DNA of 64,000 bases from Streptacidiphilus sp. ASG 303. Its GTDB lineage: Bacteria; Actinomycetota; Actinomycetes; Streptomycetales; Streptomycetaceae. Numbering within the stretch: the stretch's first letter is position 1; each line of letters starts with the position of its first letter. A program made the position numbers and the translations under genes. Location: positions 1 to 64,000 of the forward strand of contig NZ_JAJLRA010000007.1 in the NCBI RefSeq assembly GCF_020991365.1. Reading direction: 5' to 3'. The notes beneath the pieces are model-generated. The model was not told where the DNA came from. It ran no database searches and was given only the letters and a program-made list of their open reading frames with translations. Shown here piece after piece: positions 27,666-36,347 of this stretch.

Positions 27666-28124
27666 TCAGGAGTCGTGCGCGAAGAGCTTCAGGACGGGCA
27701 CCCCGGCCCGGTGCCGGGCCCGCGAGGCCCAGTCGCGGTGGAAGAACTCCTCCACGAAGTGCGGCGCGGCCAGCACGATGACCTCGTCGGCCTTGGTGTC
27801 CTCCACCACGGTCCGCAGGATGCCGAGCGGGTTGTCCGCCACCACGTGCCCGACGGCCTGCGCCCCGGCGGCCCGCAGCCGGTCCAGGGTGTGCGCCAGC
27901 GCCTGGTCGGCGGGGGTGGCGCCCTCGTCCTCCCCGCGCTCGTGCATCGCCTGCTCCAGGTGCCCGAGCGCCACGTCGTCCAGCGCCCTCAGCAGCTCGT
28001 CCTGCCGCCCGCGCGGCTGCATCAGCACGACGAAGGAGACCTCCTCCTCGCCGTGGAGCGTGGTGACCGTCTCGATGTCGGCCTCGGAGAGCGCCTTCTC
28101 GATCATCAGTACGGTGGTGAACAC
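27666..28124 (-). CDS. small UspA-like protein
   Basis: A 152-residue soluble alpha/beta protein. The pattern of strands and helices, with a late segment DEVIVLAAPHFVEEFFHRDW then ARHRAGVPVLKLF, is that of a single universal-stress-type Rossmann domain, but the ATP loop G-x2-G-x9-G-S/T is not seen. Homologues have been labelled indole-3-glycerol-phosphate synthase, which nothing here supports. GTG 28124 was selected for its AGAGGGGA Shine-Dalgarno; an in-frame ATG at 28232 is less likely. It may be cotranscribed with murC (241-bp gap). Confidence 0.6.
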   Translation of the reverse strand: MFTTVLMIEKALSEADIETVTTLHGEEEVSFVVLMQPRGRQDELLRALDDVALGHLEQAMHERGEDEGATPADQALAHTLDRLRAAGAQAVGHVVADNPLGILRTVVEDTKADEVIVLAAPHFVEEFFHRDWASRARHRAGVPVLKLFAHDS

Positions 28125-28334
28125 GTGAGTCCCCTCTTCTGCCAGGCCCCCGGTCCCTGCCTGGTCCCATAGTGCCCTTCCCCGCATCCGCGCACGTGCG
28201 AACGGTGCGGGCGGCGGAGTCGCCGAGATCACACGGGGACGCTGGGCCGTCCGGGTGCGGGGCCGCCGGGACGTGCCGGACGGGGCGGCGGGAGCGGCCC
28301 GGCCCCGGGAGGGAGCGGCCCGCCCCCGGCCCGG

Positions 28335-29123
28335 CTACCGGCCGGCCCGCGCGTAGCGGGCGAAGAGGAAGCCGTCCTCCTCCAGCAGCGAGCGCAGCTC
28401 CATCCGCTGCGCCGCCGCGAGCTGCGGGCCGTGCATGATCCGGGGCGCGTCGCCCGCCACGACCAGCGGCGCCAGCGACAGGCACAGCTCGTCCAGCAGC
28501 CCGGCCGCCGCCAGCTGGCCCAGCAGCCGCGGGCCGCCCTCGGTGAGCAGCCTGGTCCAGCCGCGGTCGGCGAGCGCCCGCACCGCCGCCGCCATGTCCA
28601 CCTGCTCCCCGCCCGCCACCACCACGTCGGCGACCTCCGCGGCGGCCCGGCGCGCCCCGGCGGGCGCCGCCTCGGCGGTGACCACCACCGTGCGCACCAG
28701 CGGCCCGGTGAAGAGCGGGGCCGAGAAGTCGAGGTCCAGGTTGCGGCTGACCACGGCGACCGCCGGCGCCGGGGCCTGGCCGCGCGCCGCCCGGGCCGCC
28801 GCGAAGGCCTCCCGGGCCCGCGCGGGCCGGTACCCCTCGCTGCGGACGGTCTCCGCGCCCACCAGCACCACGTCCGACAGGGCCCGCAGCACCCCGAAGA
28901 CCCGCTTGTCGGCGGTGCCCGACAGGCCCTCGGAGTGGCCGTCCCAGCGGGCGGCGCCGTCCAGCGAGGCGACCATGTTGGCCCGCAGCCACGGGGTGCC
29001 GACACCCCGGTCCGCGGCGTCGGGGTAGGCGTAGACGGCGGCCAGCCCCTCCAGGGTCCCCGGATCGGCGGCGGGGCGGCGGGCGTCGGCGGCGCCGGCG
29101 GGATCGGTGAGGAGGCTGCGCAT
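28335..29123 (-). CDS. RibD C-terminal / dihydrofolate-reductase-fold pyrimidine reductase
   Basis: A 262-residue NADPH-dependent reductase of the RibD C-terminal family. Motifs: WLRANMVASLDGAARWDG (substrate region), SDVVLVGAETVRSEGYRPAR (NADPH-binding), and RLLTEGGPRLLGQLAAAGL. No deaminase domain is attached, so it is not a full RibD; it could serve riboflavin synthesis or a separate reductase role. ATG 29123 is 38 bp from the divergent zapE GTG, so the two share a promoter region. Confidence 0.8.
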   Translation of the reverse strand: MRSLLTDPAGAADARRPAADPGTLEGLAAVYAYPDAADRGVGTPWLRANMVASLDGAARWDGHSEGLSGTADKRVFGVLRALSDVVLVGAETVRSEGYRPARAREAFAAARAARGQAPAPAVAVVSRNLDLDFSAPLFTGPLVRTVVVTAEAAPAGARRAAAEVADVVVAGGEQVDMAAAVRALADRGWTRLLTEGGPRLLGQLAAAGLLDELCLSLAPLVVAGDAPRIMHGPQLAAAQRMELRSLLEEDGFLFARYARAGR

Positions 29124-29146
29124 ACCGGGCAGTCTTCCACGCCCCG

Positions 29147-29152
29147 TAGGCT
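29147..29152 (+). promoter_or_regulatory. -10 element (TAGGCT), leaderless start of zapE
   Basis: TAGGCT ends 8 nt before the GTG at 29161. There is no Shine-Dalgarno sequence and only 37 bp to the divergent gene. Confidence 0.5.
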
Positions 29153-29160
29153 GTACCACC

Positions 29161-30210
29161 GTGCCAGCCGTTCCCCACACCCGCCCCGCCGGCCTCTGCG
29201 AGCGCCACCCCGTCGTGCCCGCCGACCGCCTGGTGGCCGAGATGGTGCCGCCGCCGCGCTTCGGCGGCGTCAGCTTCTCCTCGTACATACCCGACGCCGG
29301 GCAGCCCAGCCAGGCCGAGGCGGTCCGGGTGCTGGAGGGGTTCGCCGCCGGCCTGGACGGCCGCGCGGGCGGCGGCGGCCGCCGCCGCTGGTTCCGCCGG
29401 GCCGCCCAGGAGCCGTCCGGCCCCGCCGGGGTCTACCTCGACGGCGGCTACGGCGTCGGCAAGACCCACCTGCTGGCCTCCCTGTGGCACGCCGTCCCCG
29501 GCCCCAAGGCGTTCGGCACCTTCGTCGAGCTGACCAACCTCGTCGGCGCCCTCGGCTTCCAGCAGGCCGTGCAGGCGCTCTCCGGGCACCGGCTGCTCTG
29601 CATCGACGAGTTCGAGCTGGACGACCCGGGCGACACCGTCCTCGTCTCGACCCTGCTCGGCAGGCTCGTGGAGAACGGCGTCCGGCTCGCCGCCACCTCC
29701 AACACCCTCCCCGACCGGCTCGGCGAGGGCCGCTTCGCCGCCGCCGACTTCCTGCGCGAGATCCAGGGCCTCGCCGCCCACTTCCGCCCGCTGCGCATCG
29801 ACGGCGAGGACTACCGCCACCGCGGCCTGCCCGAGGCCCCGGCCCCGCACGCCGACGACGCCGTCACCGCCGCCGCCGCCCGCACCCCGGGCGCCTCGCT
29901 CGACGACTTCGGCGACCTGCTCGACCACCTCGCCACCGTCCACCCCAGCCGCTACGGCGCGCTGCTCGACGGCGTGGAGGCGGTCTTCCTGCGCGGCGTG
30001 CGGCCGGTCCCCGACCAGGCCACCGCGCTGCGCCTGGTGGTGCTCGCCGACCGCATGTACGACCGCGAGCTGCCGGTCGTCGCCTCCGGCACGCCCTTCG
30101 ACGCGGTCTTCGGCGAGGAGATGCTGCGGGGCGGCTACCGCAAGAAGTACCTGCGGGCCGTCTCCCGGCTGGTCGCGCTCGCCCGCGACGGCGCCCGGAC
30201 CGTCTCCTAG
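29161..30210 (+). CDS. zapE: ZapE/AFG1-type ATPase
   Basis: A 349-residue AAA-type ATPase of the AFG1/ZapE family, linked to cell division in proteobacteria; its role in actinobacteria is not established. The Walker A motif GGYGVGKTHLLAS is near residue 95, Walker B is LLCIDEFELDDPGD, and the sensor-type motif ATSNTLPDRL follows. The N-terminal region PPPRFGGVSFSSYIPDAGQPSQ is the family signature. The GTG start lies behind a leaderless promoter. Followed by uvrB on the same strand after a 153-bp gap with its own promoter. Confidence 0.88.
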   Translation: MPAVPHTRPAGLCERHPVVPADRLVAEMVPPPRFGGVSFSSYIPDAGQPSQAEAVRVLEGFAAGLDGRAGGGGRRRWFRRAAQEPSGPAGVYLDGGYGVGKTHLLASLWHAVPGPKAFGTFVELTNLVGALGFQQAVQALSGHRLLCIDEFELDDPGDTVLVSTLLGRLVENGVRLAATSNTLPDRLGEGRFAAADFLREIQGLAAHFRPLRIDGEDYRHRGLPEAPAPHADDAVTAAAARTPGASLDDFGDLLDHLATVHPSRYGALLDGVEAVFLRGVRPVPDQATALRLVVLADRMYDRELPVVASGTPFDAVFGEEMLRGGYRKKYLRAVSRLVALARDGARTVS

Positions 30211-30334
30211 GCCCGCGCGCCCGCCCGTCGGCCCGCGCGCCCGCCGGCCGGCCGCCCGCCCGTCGGGCCGTCAGGCCGGTGCCGCGGGCCGGTGCGGCCC
30301 GCCGGGTCCGGCCGCGGCGGGATCCGGCCCCGGT

Positions 30335-30356
30335 TGTCGGCGGCGGGTCGTACGGT
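30335..30356 (+). promoter_or_regulatory. candidate PafBC-type (RecA-NDp) DNA-damage promoter of uvrB
   Basis: TGTCGGCG (30335-30342), 8 nt, then TACGGT (30351-30356), compared with the mycobacterial consensus TGTCRGTG-N8-TANNNT; one mismatch. The GTG at 30364 lies 7 nt after the -10, so the mRNA would be leaderless. Confidence 0.55.
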
Positions 30357-30363
30357 GGGTGTC

Positions 30364-32463
30364 GTGCGACCCATCACCGAGATCAAGCGGTCCGTGGCGC
30401 CCTTCGAGGTCGTCAGCCCCTACCAGCCCAACGGCGACCAGCCCGCCGCCATCAACGAGCTGGAGCGCCGCATCCGCGCGGGCGAGAAGGACGTGGTGCT
30501 CCTCGGCGCGACCGGCACCGGCAAGTCCGCCACCACCGCGTGGATGATCGAGCGCCTCCAGCGCCCGACCCTCGTGATGGCGCCCAACAAGACCCTCGCC
30601 GCCCAGCTCGCCAACGAGTTCCGCGAGCTGCTGCCCAACAACGCCGTCGAGTACTTCGTCTCGTACTACGACTACTACCAGCCCGAGGCGTACGTCCCGC
30701 AGACGGACACCTACATCGAGAAGGACTCCTCGATCAACGAGGAGGTCGAGCGGCTGCGCCACTCCGCGACCAACTCGCTGCTCACCCGCCGCGACGTGGT
30801 CGTGGTCGCCTCCGTCTCCTGCATCTACGGCCTGGGCACCCCGCAGGAGTACGTCGACCGCATGGTCCCGCTGAAGGTGGGCGAGGAGGTCGACCGCGAC
30901 GCCCTGCTGCGCCGCTTCGTCGACATCCAGTACACCCGCAACGACCTCGCCTTCACCCGCGGCACCTTCCGGGTGCGCGGCGACACCGTCGAGATCTTCC
31001 CGGTGTACGAGGAGCTGGCCGTCCGGATCGAGATGTTCGGCGACGAGATCGAGGCGCTGTACACCCTGCACCCCCTCACCGGCGAGATCGTCTCCGAGGA
31101 CAGCGAGCTCTACGTCTTCCCCGCCTCCCACTACGTGGCCGGGCCGGAGCGGATGGAGCGGGCCATCGGCGAGATCGAGAAGGAGCTCGCCGAGACCCTG
31201 GAGCGCATGGAGAGGCAGGGCAAGCTGCTGGAGGCCCAGCGGCTGCGGATGCGCACCACCTACGACATCGAGATGATGCGCCAGATCGGCACCTGCTCCG
31301 GCATCGAGAACTACTCCCGGTTCATCGACGGCCGCGCCCCCGGCACCGCGCCCAACACCCTCCTCGACTACTTCCCGGAGGACTTCCTCCTGGTCATCGA
31401 CGAGTCGCACGTCACCGTGCCGCAGATCGGCGCCATGTACGAGGGCGACGCCTCCCGCAAGCGCACCCTGGTCGAGCACGGCTTCCGGCTGCCCTCGGCG
31501 ATGGACAACCGGCCGCTGAAGTGGGAGGAGTTCCAGGAGCGGATCGGCCAGACCGTCTACCTCTCCGCCACCCCCGGCCCGTACGAGCTCTCCCGCGGCG
31601 ACGGCCAGGTGGAGCAGATCATCCGCCCCACCGGCCTCGTCGACCCCGAGGTGATCGTCAAGCCCACCCAGGGGCAGATCGACGACCTCGTCCACGAGGT
31701 GCGCACCCGCACCGAGAAGGACGAGCGCGTCCTCATCACCACCCTCACCAAGAAGATGGCCGAGGACCTCACCGACTACATGCTGGAGCTGGGCATCCGC
31801 GTCCGGTACCTGCACAGCGACATCGACACCCTGCGCCGGGTGGAGCTGCTGCGCGAGCTGCGGGCCGGCGAGTACGACGTCCTGGTCGGCATCAACCTGC
31901 TCCGCGAAGGCCTGGACCTGCCCGAGGTGTCGCTCGTCGCCATCCTCGACGCCGACAAGGAGGGCTTCCTGCGCTCCGGCACCTCGCTGATCCAGACCAT
32001 CGGCCGCGCGGCGCGCAACGTCTCCGGCCAGGTCCACATGTACGCCGACCGGATCACCCCGGCGATGGAGAAGGCCATCGAGGAGACCAACCGGCGCCGC
32101 GAGAAGCAGACGGCGTACAACCGGGAGCACGGCATCGACCCGCAGCCGCTGCGGAAGAAGATCGGCGACATCCTCGACACCATCGCCCGCGAGGACGTCG
32201 ACACCGCCGAGCTGCTCTCCACCGGCTACCGCGGCGCGGGCAAGGGCAAGGCGCCCGTCCCCGCACTCGGCAAGGGCGGCACCGACGGGCGCGACGCGAA
32301 GTCCCTGCCCGCCGCCGAGCTGGCCGAGCTGATCCAGAGCCTCACCGACCAGATGCACACCGCCGCGGCCGAGCTGCAGTTCGAGGTCGCGGCGCGGCTG
32401 CGCGACGAGGTCGGGGAGCTGAAGAAGGAGCTCCGCCAGATGCGCGAGGCGGGCATGGTCTGA
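30364..32463 (+). CDS. uvrB: excinuclease ABC subunit UvrB
   Basis: Damage-verifying helicase of nucleotide excision repair, working with UvrA and UvrC. It has 699 residues. The Walker A motif is [15 protein letters not shown] (K54), the beta-hairpin region is [16 protein letters not shown], the DEAD-box-like motif is [11 protein letters not shown], the helicase motifs are [13 protein letters not shown] and [12 protein letters not shown], and the C-terminal UVR motif is [19 protein letters not shown]-like. The GTG was chosen because [15 protein letters not shown] is the usual N-terminus and it follows a damage-type promoter. uvrA and uvrC are 9 and 14 kb downstream. Confidence 0.97.
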   Translation: MRPITEIKRSVAPFEVVSPYQPNGDQPAAINELERRIRAGEKDVVLLGATGTGKSATTAWMIERLQRPTLVMAPNKTLAAQLANEFRELLPNNAVEYFVSYYDYYQPEAYVPQTDTYIEKDSSINEEVERLRHSATNSLLTRRDVVVVASVSCIYGLGTPQEYVDRMVPLKVGEEVDRDALLRRFVDIQYTRNDLAFTRGTFRVRGDTVEIFPVYEELAVRIEMFGDEIEALYTLHPLTGEIVSEDSELYVFPASHYVAGPERMERAIGEIEKELAETLERMERQGKLLEAQRLRMRTTYDIEMMRQIGTCSGIENYSRFIDGRAPGTAPNTLLDYFPEDFLLVIDESHVTVPQIGAMYEGDASRKRTLVEHGFRLPSAMDNRPLKWEEFQERIGQTVYLSATPGPYELSRGDGQVEQIIRPTGLVDPEVIVKPTQGQIDDLVHEVRTRTEKDERVLITTLTKKMAEDLTDYMLELGIRVRYLHSDIDTLRRVELLRELRAGEYDVLVGINLLREGLDLPEVSLVAILDADKEGFLRSGTSLIQTIGRAARNVSGQVHMYADRITPAMEKAIEETNRRREKQTAYNREHGIDPQPLRKKIGDILDTIAREDVDTAELLSTGYRGAGKGKAPVPALGKGGTDGRDAKSLPAAELAELIQSLTDQMHTAAAELQFEVAARLRDEVGELKKELRQMREAGMV

Positions 32464-32471
32464 ACCACCTC

Positions 32472-32508
32472 CCCCCGGCGGACGCCCTCCCCGGGCGTCC
32501 GCCGGGGG
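32472..32508 (+). terminator. terminator of uvrB
   Basis: Perfect 16-bp inverted repeat (32472-32487 and 32493-32508), loop TCCCC, 9 bp after the uvrB stop. Confidence 0.85.
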
Positions 32509-32699
32509 AATGTCTCAGCAGCGCCACAAAGGGGTAGGCCCTGCGTGGCGGCGGACCCGGTTGGCCATAGGGTGTGCACGGCGGGGGCTGATCCTGTTCC
32601 CGCGGCGCGCTCCCGCGACCGCGGTGCCGCGCCGGAACACGTGTGAGGGGGGCCTCGGCCGTCAGGGCATCGGGGCGATCCGGAGGAGAGGACGGCATC

Positions 32700-33281
32700 G
32701 TGACGGTGAACCTGGCGAAGGGCCAGAGTGTCAGCCTGCAGAAGTCCACGGGAGAGTCGCTGTCGGTCGTGCGGATGGGCCTCGGCTGGAAGGCCGCCCC
32801 CCGCCGCGGCCTGTTCGGCACCCGCACCCGCGAGATCGACCTCGACGCCTCGGCGGTGCTCTACGCCGACAAGACCCCGTCCGACGTGGTCTTCTTCCAG
32901 CACCTGGTGAGCAACGACGGCTCGATCCGCCACACCGGCGACAACCTCGTCGGCGGTGTCGGTGCGGGCGGCGACGACGAGTCGATCCTGGTGGACCTGC
33001 CCCGCGTGCCGGTCCACATCACCCAGATCGTCTTCACCGTCAGCTCCTACACCGGACAGAACTTCCAGCAGGTGGAGAACGCCCACTGCCGCCTGGTCGA
33101 CGAGGCCACCGGCCAGGAGCTCGCCCGCTACGACCTGGCCGGCGGCGGCGCCCACACCGGCCAGATCATGGCCAAGGTCTACCGCGACGGGTCCGGCGGC
33201 TGGCAGATGGCCGCGATCGGCGCCCCGGCGCAGGCCCGCACCTTCCAGGACATGCTCCCCGCCATCGCGCCGTTCCTGTAG
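32700..33281 (+). CDS. TerD family protein
   Basis: A 193-residue single-domain TerD protein (cytosolic, stress/tellurite-type; calcium-binding in characterised members). It begins MTVNLAKGQSVSL, as usual, and contains RMGLGWKAAPRRGLFG, EIDLDASAVLYADK, and a GGDDESILVDLPRVP stretch with the acidic residues that bind calcium. GTG 32700 follows GGAGGAGAGG. It is 40 bp upstream of a larger TerD-containing gene and about 2 kb upstream of terC, so a small ter locus is present; no TerB or other classical ter genes are visible. Confidence 0.92.
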   Translation: MTVNLAKGQSVSLQKSTGESLSVVRMGLGWKAAPRRGLFGTRTREIDLDASAVLYADKTPSDVVFFQHLVSNDGSIRHTGDNLVGGVGAGGDDESILVDLPRVPVHITQIVFTVSSYTGQNFQQVENAHCRLVDEATGQELARYDLAGGGAHTGQIMAKVYRDGSGGWQMAAIGAPAQARTFQDMLPAIAPFL

Positions 33282-33321
33282 CAGGCGGCGGGGGAGGGGC
33301 GCAGGGGGAGGGGCACGGGCG

Positions 33322-35103
33322 GTGACCGCCGAACTGGTACCGGGGCAGAACCACCCGCTGCCCTCCGCACGACTGGAGGTCCGGGTCTCGGCCGCCCGGC
33401 CGGTGGCCGCCGCGGTGGTGCTCACCGACGGCTCCGGCCGCGCCCCCGGCCCCGGCCGTGTCGCCCACTGCGGCGCCGCGCCGCCCCCGGGCGTCGCCGC
33501 GCCGGGGCCGCCGGCGGCCGGCCACCACCTCGCCCTCGACCTCGGCGCTCTGCCCCCGGGGGTCGAGCGGCTGCACCTCGCCCTGGCACTGCCGCCCGGT
33601 GCGGGCGCCTTCGGTGCCACCGCGGCCCCGCACACCGACGTGGCCACCCCGGACGGCACCGGGGTGGCCTCCTTCACCCTCGCGGGGCTCACCGCGGAGA
33701 CCGCCGTGGTCGCCCTGGAGTTCTACCTCCGGGCGGGGGCCTGGAAGGTGCGCGCCGTCGGCCAGGGCTACGCGGGCGGCATGGCGGCACTGCTGCACGA
33801 CCACGGTGTGCCGGACGCCGCCGCGCTGGCGGCCGCCGTCACCGCCGGACCCGACCGCCCCGTGCACCCCGGCTCCGGGCTTCCCGGCCCCGGGCGTCCC
33901 CGTCCCACCCCGTCCGCCACCGCCCCCAACGCCACCGCCCCGACGCCTCCGCCCGCCACCGCCGGGCCGCCGGTGCCCGTCGCCGGCGACGCCCCGGGCC
34001 TGACCATGGACGAGCGCCTGTACAACCAGGTGTGGGGCGTCTTCGAGGACGCCGCCCGCTCCGCCGCCGCCTACCGCTCCGCCGCGGACTTCGCCGACAG
34101 CCGGCAGGAGGCCGAGCTCGAAGCCCTGCTCGCCGATCCCGCCGCCCGCTTCGGGCCCGCCGCCGAGTCCGCCCGCCGGGAGATCCGTGCCCGCCGCGAC
34201 GACCTGGAGCGGCGGGCACGGGAGGTCCTGGAGCGCGACAGCGCCCAGCTGCTGGCCGAGATGCGGGCGGTGGAGGCCGCGATGCCCGCACCCATGGCCC
34301 GGTGGGACGCCCCCGTCTGGGCCGACTGGCGCGCCCCGCGGGAGGAGCCCCCGTACGCGGTGCGCCTCGGCGACCTCCACCTGCCCGACCACCCCGGGCT
34401 GCGCGTCCCCATGCTGGTCCGGATGCCGCTGCCGCGCGGCCTCTGGGTCGACGCCGGCGCCTCGCCCGACCACGGCGTCCCGGGCCCCGGTGTCCCCGGC
34501 CCGCCGCCTGGCCGCGGAGGGCTGCGCGGCACCGCGGCGGCGGTCGCCGCGGCCCTCGCCGCCCGCCTGCTGGCCTGCCGTCCGCCGGGCGGCATGCTGC
34601 TGCACGCCGTGGACCCCGACGGTGCGGCGGCCGCCGCACTGGCGCCCTTCGCCCGCGCGGGCCTCCTGGCCGGACCGCCCGCGACCGGCCTCCCCGCCGT
34701 GGCGGCACTGGTGGACTCGCTCGTGAAGCGCGTCGACCTGGTCCGGATGGCGCTGCGGGGCGGGGCGGACGACGCCCTCCCGCCGTCCGTGGACCGGGCC
34801 GCGCGGCTGCTGCTGGTGCACGACTTCCCGTACGGGTTCGACGACCGGACGGTGGGCGGGCTGCGCTACCTCGCCGAGGAGGGGCCGGCCGCGGGGGTCC
34901 ACCTGCTGCTCGTCGCGGACCGGGCGGACGCCGCCGGGTACGGGCCGGCGCTGGACCCGTTCTGGCACGGCCTGACCAGGCTGTCCCCGGTTCCCCAGGA
35001 CTGCCTGGCGGACCCGTGGGTGGAGCACGTGTGGACCTTCGAGCCGCTGGTCCCGGCACCCGGCAGCACCGTCGTCACCGACCTGCTGCACCGGCTCGCC
35101 TGA
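33322..35103 (+). CDS. TerD-domain fusion protein with C-terminal ATPase-like region lacking a P-loop
   Basis: A 593-residue protein. Residues about 1-165 form a TerD domain (MTAELVPGQNHPLP and VALEFYLRAGAWKVRAVGQG). A Pro-rich linker (about 175-225) leads into an Arg/Glu/Ala-rich helical, probably coiled-coil stretch (about 230-320). The C-terminal half (about 345-593; VRLGDLHLPDHPGLRVPMLV, RLLACRPPGGMLLHAVDPDG, RLLLVHDFPYGFDD) has the flavour of FtsK-type ATPase domains, but no Walker A motif GxxxxGK[ST] is visible, so ATP hydrolysis is doubtful. GTG 33322 is preceded by GGGGGAGGGG. Probably in operon with the TerD gene. Function unknown. Confidence 0.75.
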   Translation: MTAELVPGQNHPLPSARLEVRVSAARPVAAAVVLTDGSGRAPGPGRVAHCGAAPPPGVAAPGPPAAGHHLALDLGALPPGVERLHLALALPPGAGAFGATAAPHTDVATPDGTGVASFTLAGLTAETAVVALEFYLRAGAWKVRAVGQGYAGGMAALLHDHGVPDAAALAAAVTAGPDRPVHPGSGLPGPGRPRPTPSATAPNATAPTPPPATAGPPVPVAGDAPGLTMDERLYNQVWGVFEDAARSAAAYRSAADFADSRQEAELEALLADPAARFGPAAESARREIRARRDDLERRAREVLERDSAQLLAEMRAVEAAMPAPMARWDAPVWADWRAPREEPPYAVRLGDLHLPDHPGLRVPMLVRMPLPRGLWVDAGASPDHGVPGPGVPGPPPGRGGLRGTAAAVAAALAARLLACRPPGGMLLHAVDPDGAAAAALAPFARAGLLAGPPATGLPAVAALVDSLVKRVDLVRMALRGGADDALPPSVDRAARLLLVHDFPYGFDDRTVGGLRYLAEEGPAAGVHLLLVADRADAAGYGPALDPFWHGLTRLSPVPQDCLADPWVEHVWTFEPLVPAPGSTVVTDLLHRLA

Positions 35104-35144
35104 CACCCCGCACCCCGGTGCTCTTTACCTTCGCAGGGTCTTTC

Positions 35145-35174
35145 TTTACCTTTCCTTGGTTCTTCGGGTAGAGT
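35145..35174 (+). promoter_or_regulatory. promoter of terC
   Basis: TTTACC (35145-35150), 18 nt, then TAGAGT (35169-35174). CTTTACCTT is repeated at 35123-35131 and 35144-35152, 21 bp apart (two helical turns), the second copy covering the -35, as expected of a regulator-binding site. This is one of the most AT-rich patches in the window. Confidence 0.6.
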
Positions 35175-35183
35175 TCTTTGCAT

Positions 35184-35327
35184 CGGAGGGGAGTACTCCC
35201 CCGCAGCGTCCTCGTCATCACGGCGCCGTCCGGCAGAGCCGGCGGCACCCGGGGGCGTTGGTCCGCCCAGCCGCGGACGGAAGAGACCTCCGGCAGCCGA
35301 CGAATGTCCGCCGAATCTGCCGGAGGT
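35184..35327 (+). ncRNA. putative yybP-ykoY (manganese) riboswitch with RBS-sequestering platform
   Basis: The leader begins CGGAGGGGAGTA (35184-35195), matching the conserved 5' segment of yybP-ykoY aptamers, and ends GAAGAGACCTCCG-like at 35280-35292. CGGAGG (35184-35189) pairs with CCTCCG (35287-35292) to close P1, with internal hairpins and a CGTCATCACGG segment between. Downstream, ACCTCCGGCAG (35286-35296) is perfectly complementary to CTGCCGGAGGT (35317-35327), which contains the terC ribosome-binding site. P1 and the sequestering hairpin are mutually exclusive, predicting that ligand binding frees translation. yybP-ykoY elements sense Mn2+ and often precede terC-family exporters. Confidence 0.72.
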
Positions 35328-35330
35328 GCA

Positions 35331-36311
35331 GTGGACGTCTCCCTGGCCATGTGGGCCTCGACCATCCTGGCGCTGTGCGCCCTCATCGCTGCCGACTTCT
35401 TCATCGGCGGCCGCAAGCCGCACGAGGTCTCCCTGCGGGAGGCCGGTGCCTGGACCGCCGTCTGGGTCGTGCTGGCGGTCCTCTTCGGCGGCTTCCTGTG
35501 GTGGCACTCCGGCGCGCAGCCGGCCGGCGAGTTCTTCGCCGGGTACATCACCGAGAAGTCGCTCAGCGTCGACAACCTCTTCGTCTTCATCCTGATCATG
35601 GCGAAGTTCGCCGTGCCGCGGGCCTACCAGCAGCGCGTGCTGATGGTGGGCGTGCTGATCGCCCTCGTGCTCCGCGCCGTCTTCATCGCGGCCGGCGCCG
35701 CCGTGATCGGCAGCTTCTCCTGGGTCTTCTTCCTCTTCGGCGCGTTCCTGATCTGGACCGCCTGGAAGCTCGTCCAGGACGCGCGCTCCGACGAGGAGGA
35801 GGACGAGTTCGAGGAGAACCGCCTGCTCAAGGCCGTGCAGAAGCGTTTCCCCGCCACCGACCGCTACCACGGTACGAAGCTGGTCGTCCGGGAGGGCGGC
35901 CGGCGCCTGATCACCCCGATGCTCGTCGTCATGGTGGCGATCGGCACCACCGACGTGCTCTTCGCCCTCGACTCCATCCCCGCGATCTTCGGGCTGACGC
36001 AGGACCCGTACATCGTCTTCACCGCCAACGCCTTCGCCCTCATGGGCCTGCGGCAGCTGTACTTCCTCATCGGCGGCCTGCTGACGAAGCTGGTCCACCT
36101 CTCCTACGGCCTGTCGATCATCCTGGGCTTCATCGGTGTGAAGCTGGTGCTGCACGCCCTGCACGAGGCGGGCGTGCACGTCCCCGAGATCGGCATCCCG
36201 CTCTCGCTGGGCGTCATCTGCACCGTGCTGGCCGTCACCACGGTGACCAGCCTCGTCGCCTCCCGCCGCAGGGCGGACGACGAGGCCGCGCGGGAGCGGG
36301 TCGACGCCTGA
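35331..36311 (+). CDS. TerC-family integral membrane protein
   Basis: A 326-residue membrane protein (TerC/Alx family, about 8-9 hydrophobic helices), probably an exporter of manganese or another metal. Signature motifs: EKSLSVDNLFVFILIM, with the acidic SVDN in a helix, and GTTDVLFALDSIPAIFGLT, the second acidic D-x4-D motif; LMGLRQLYFLIGGLL follows. The start is GTG 35331 with GGAGG at 35322-35326; an in-frame ATG at 35304 lacks a ribosome site and lies inside the regulatory hairpin. Controlled by the putative Mn riboswitch directly upstream. Confidence 0.92.
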   Translation: MDVSLAMWASTILALCALIAADFFIGGRKPHEVSLREAGAWTAVWVVLAVLFGGFLWWHSGAQPAGEFFAGYITEKSLSVDNLFVFILIMAKFAVPRAYQQRVLMVGVLIALVLRAVFIAAGAAVIGSFSWVFFLFGAFLIWTAWKLVQDARSDEEEDEFEENRLLKAVQKRFPATDRYHGTKLVVREGGRRLITPMLVVMVAIGTTDVLFALDSIPAIFGLTQDPYIVFTANAFALMGLRQLYFLIGGLLTKLVHLSYGLSIILGFIGVKLVLHALHEAGVHVPEIGIPLSLGVICTVLAVTTVTSLVASRRRADDEAARERVDA

Positions 36312-36347
36312 CCGCTCCGCCCCTCCGGCCGCGCCCCCGCGCCGCCC

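Noticed and set aside
27666-28124. Indole-3-glycerol-phosphate synthase label for the small protein
   Set aside because: Far too short for a TIM barrel and none of the TrpC motifs is present.
35304-35330. ATG 35304 as the terC start
   Set aside because: It lies in the loop of the predicted sequestering hairpin and lacks a ribosome site; GTG 35331 follows GGAGG.
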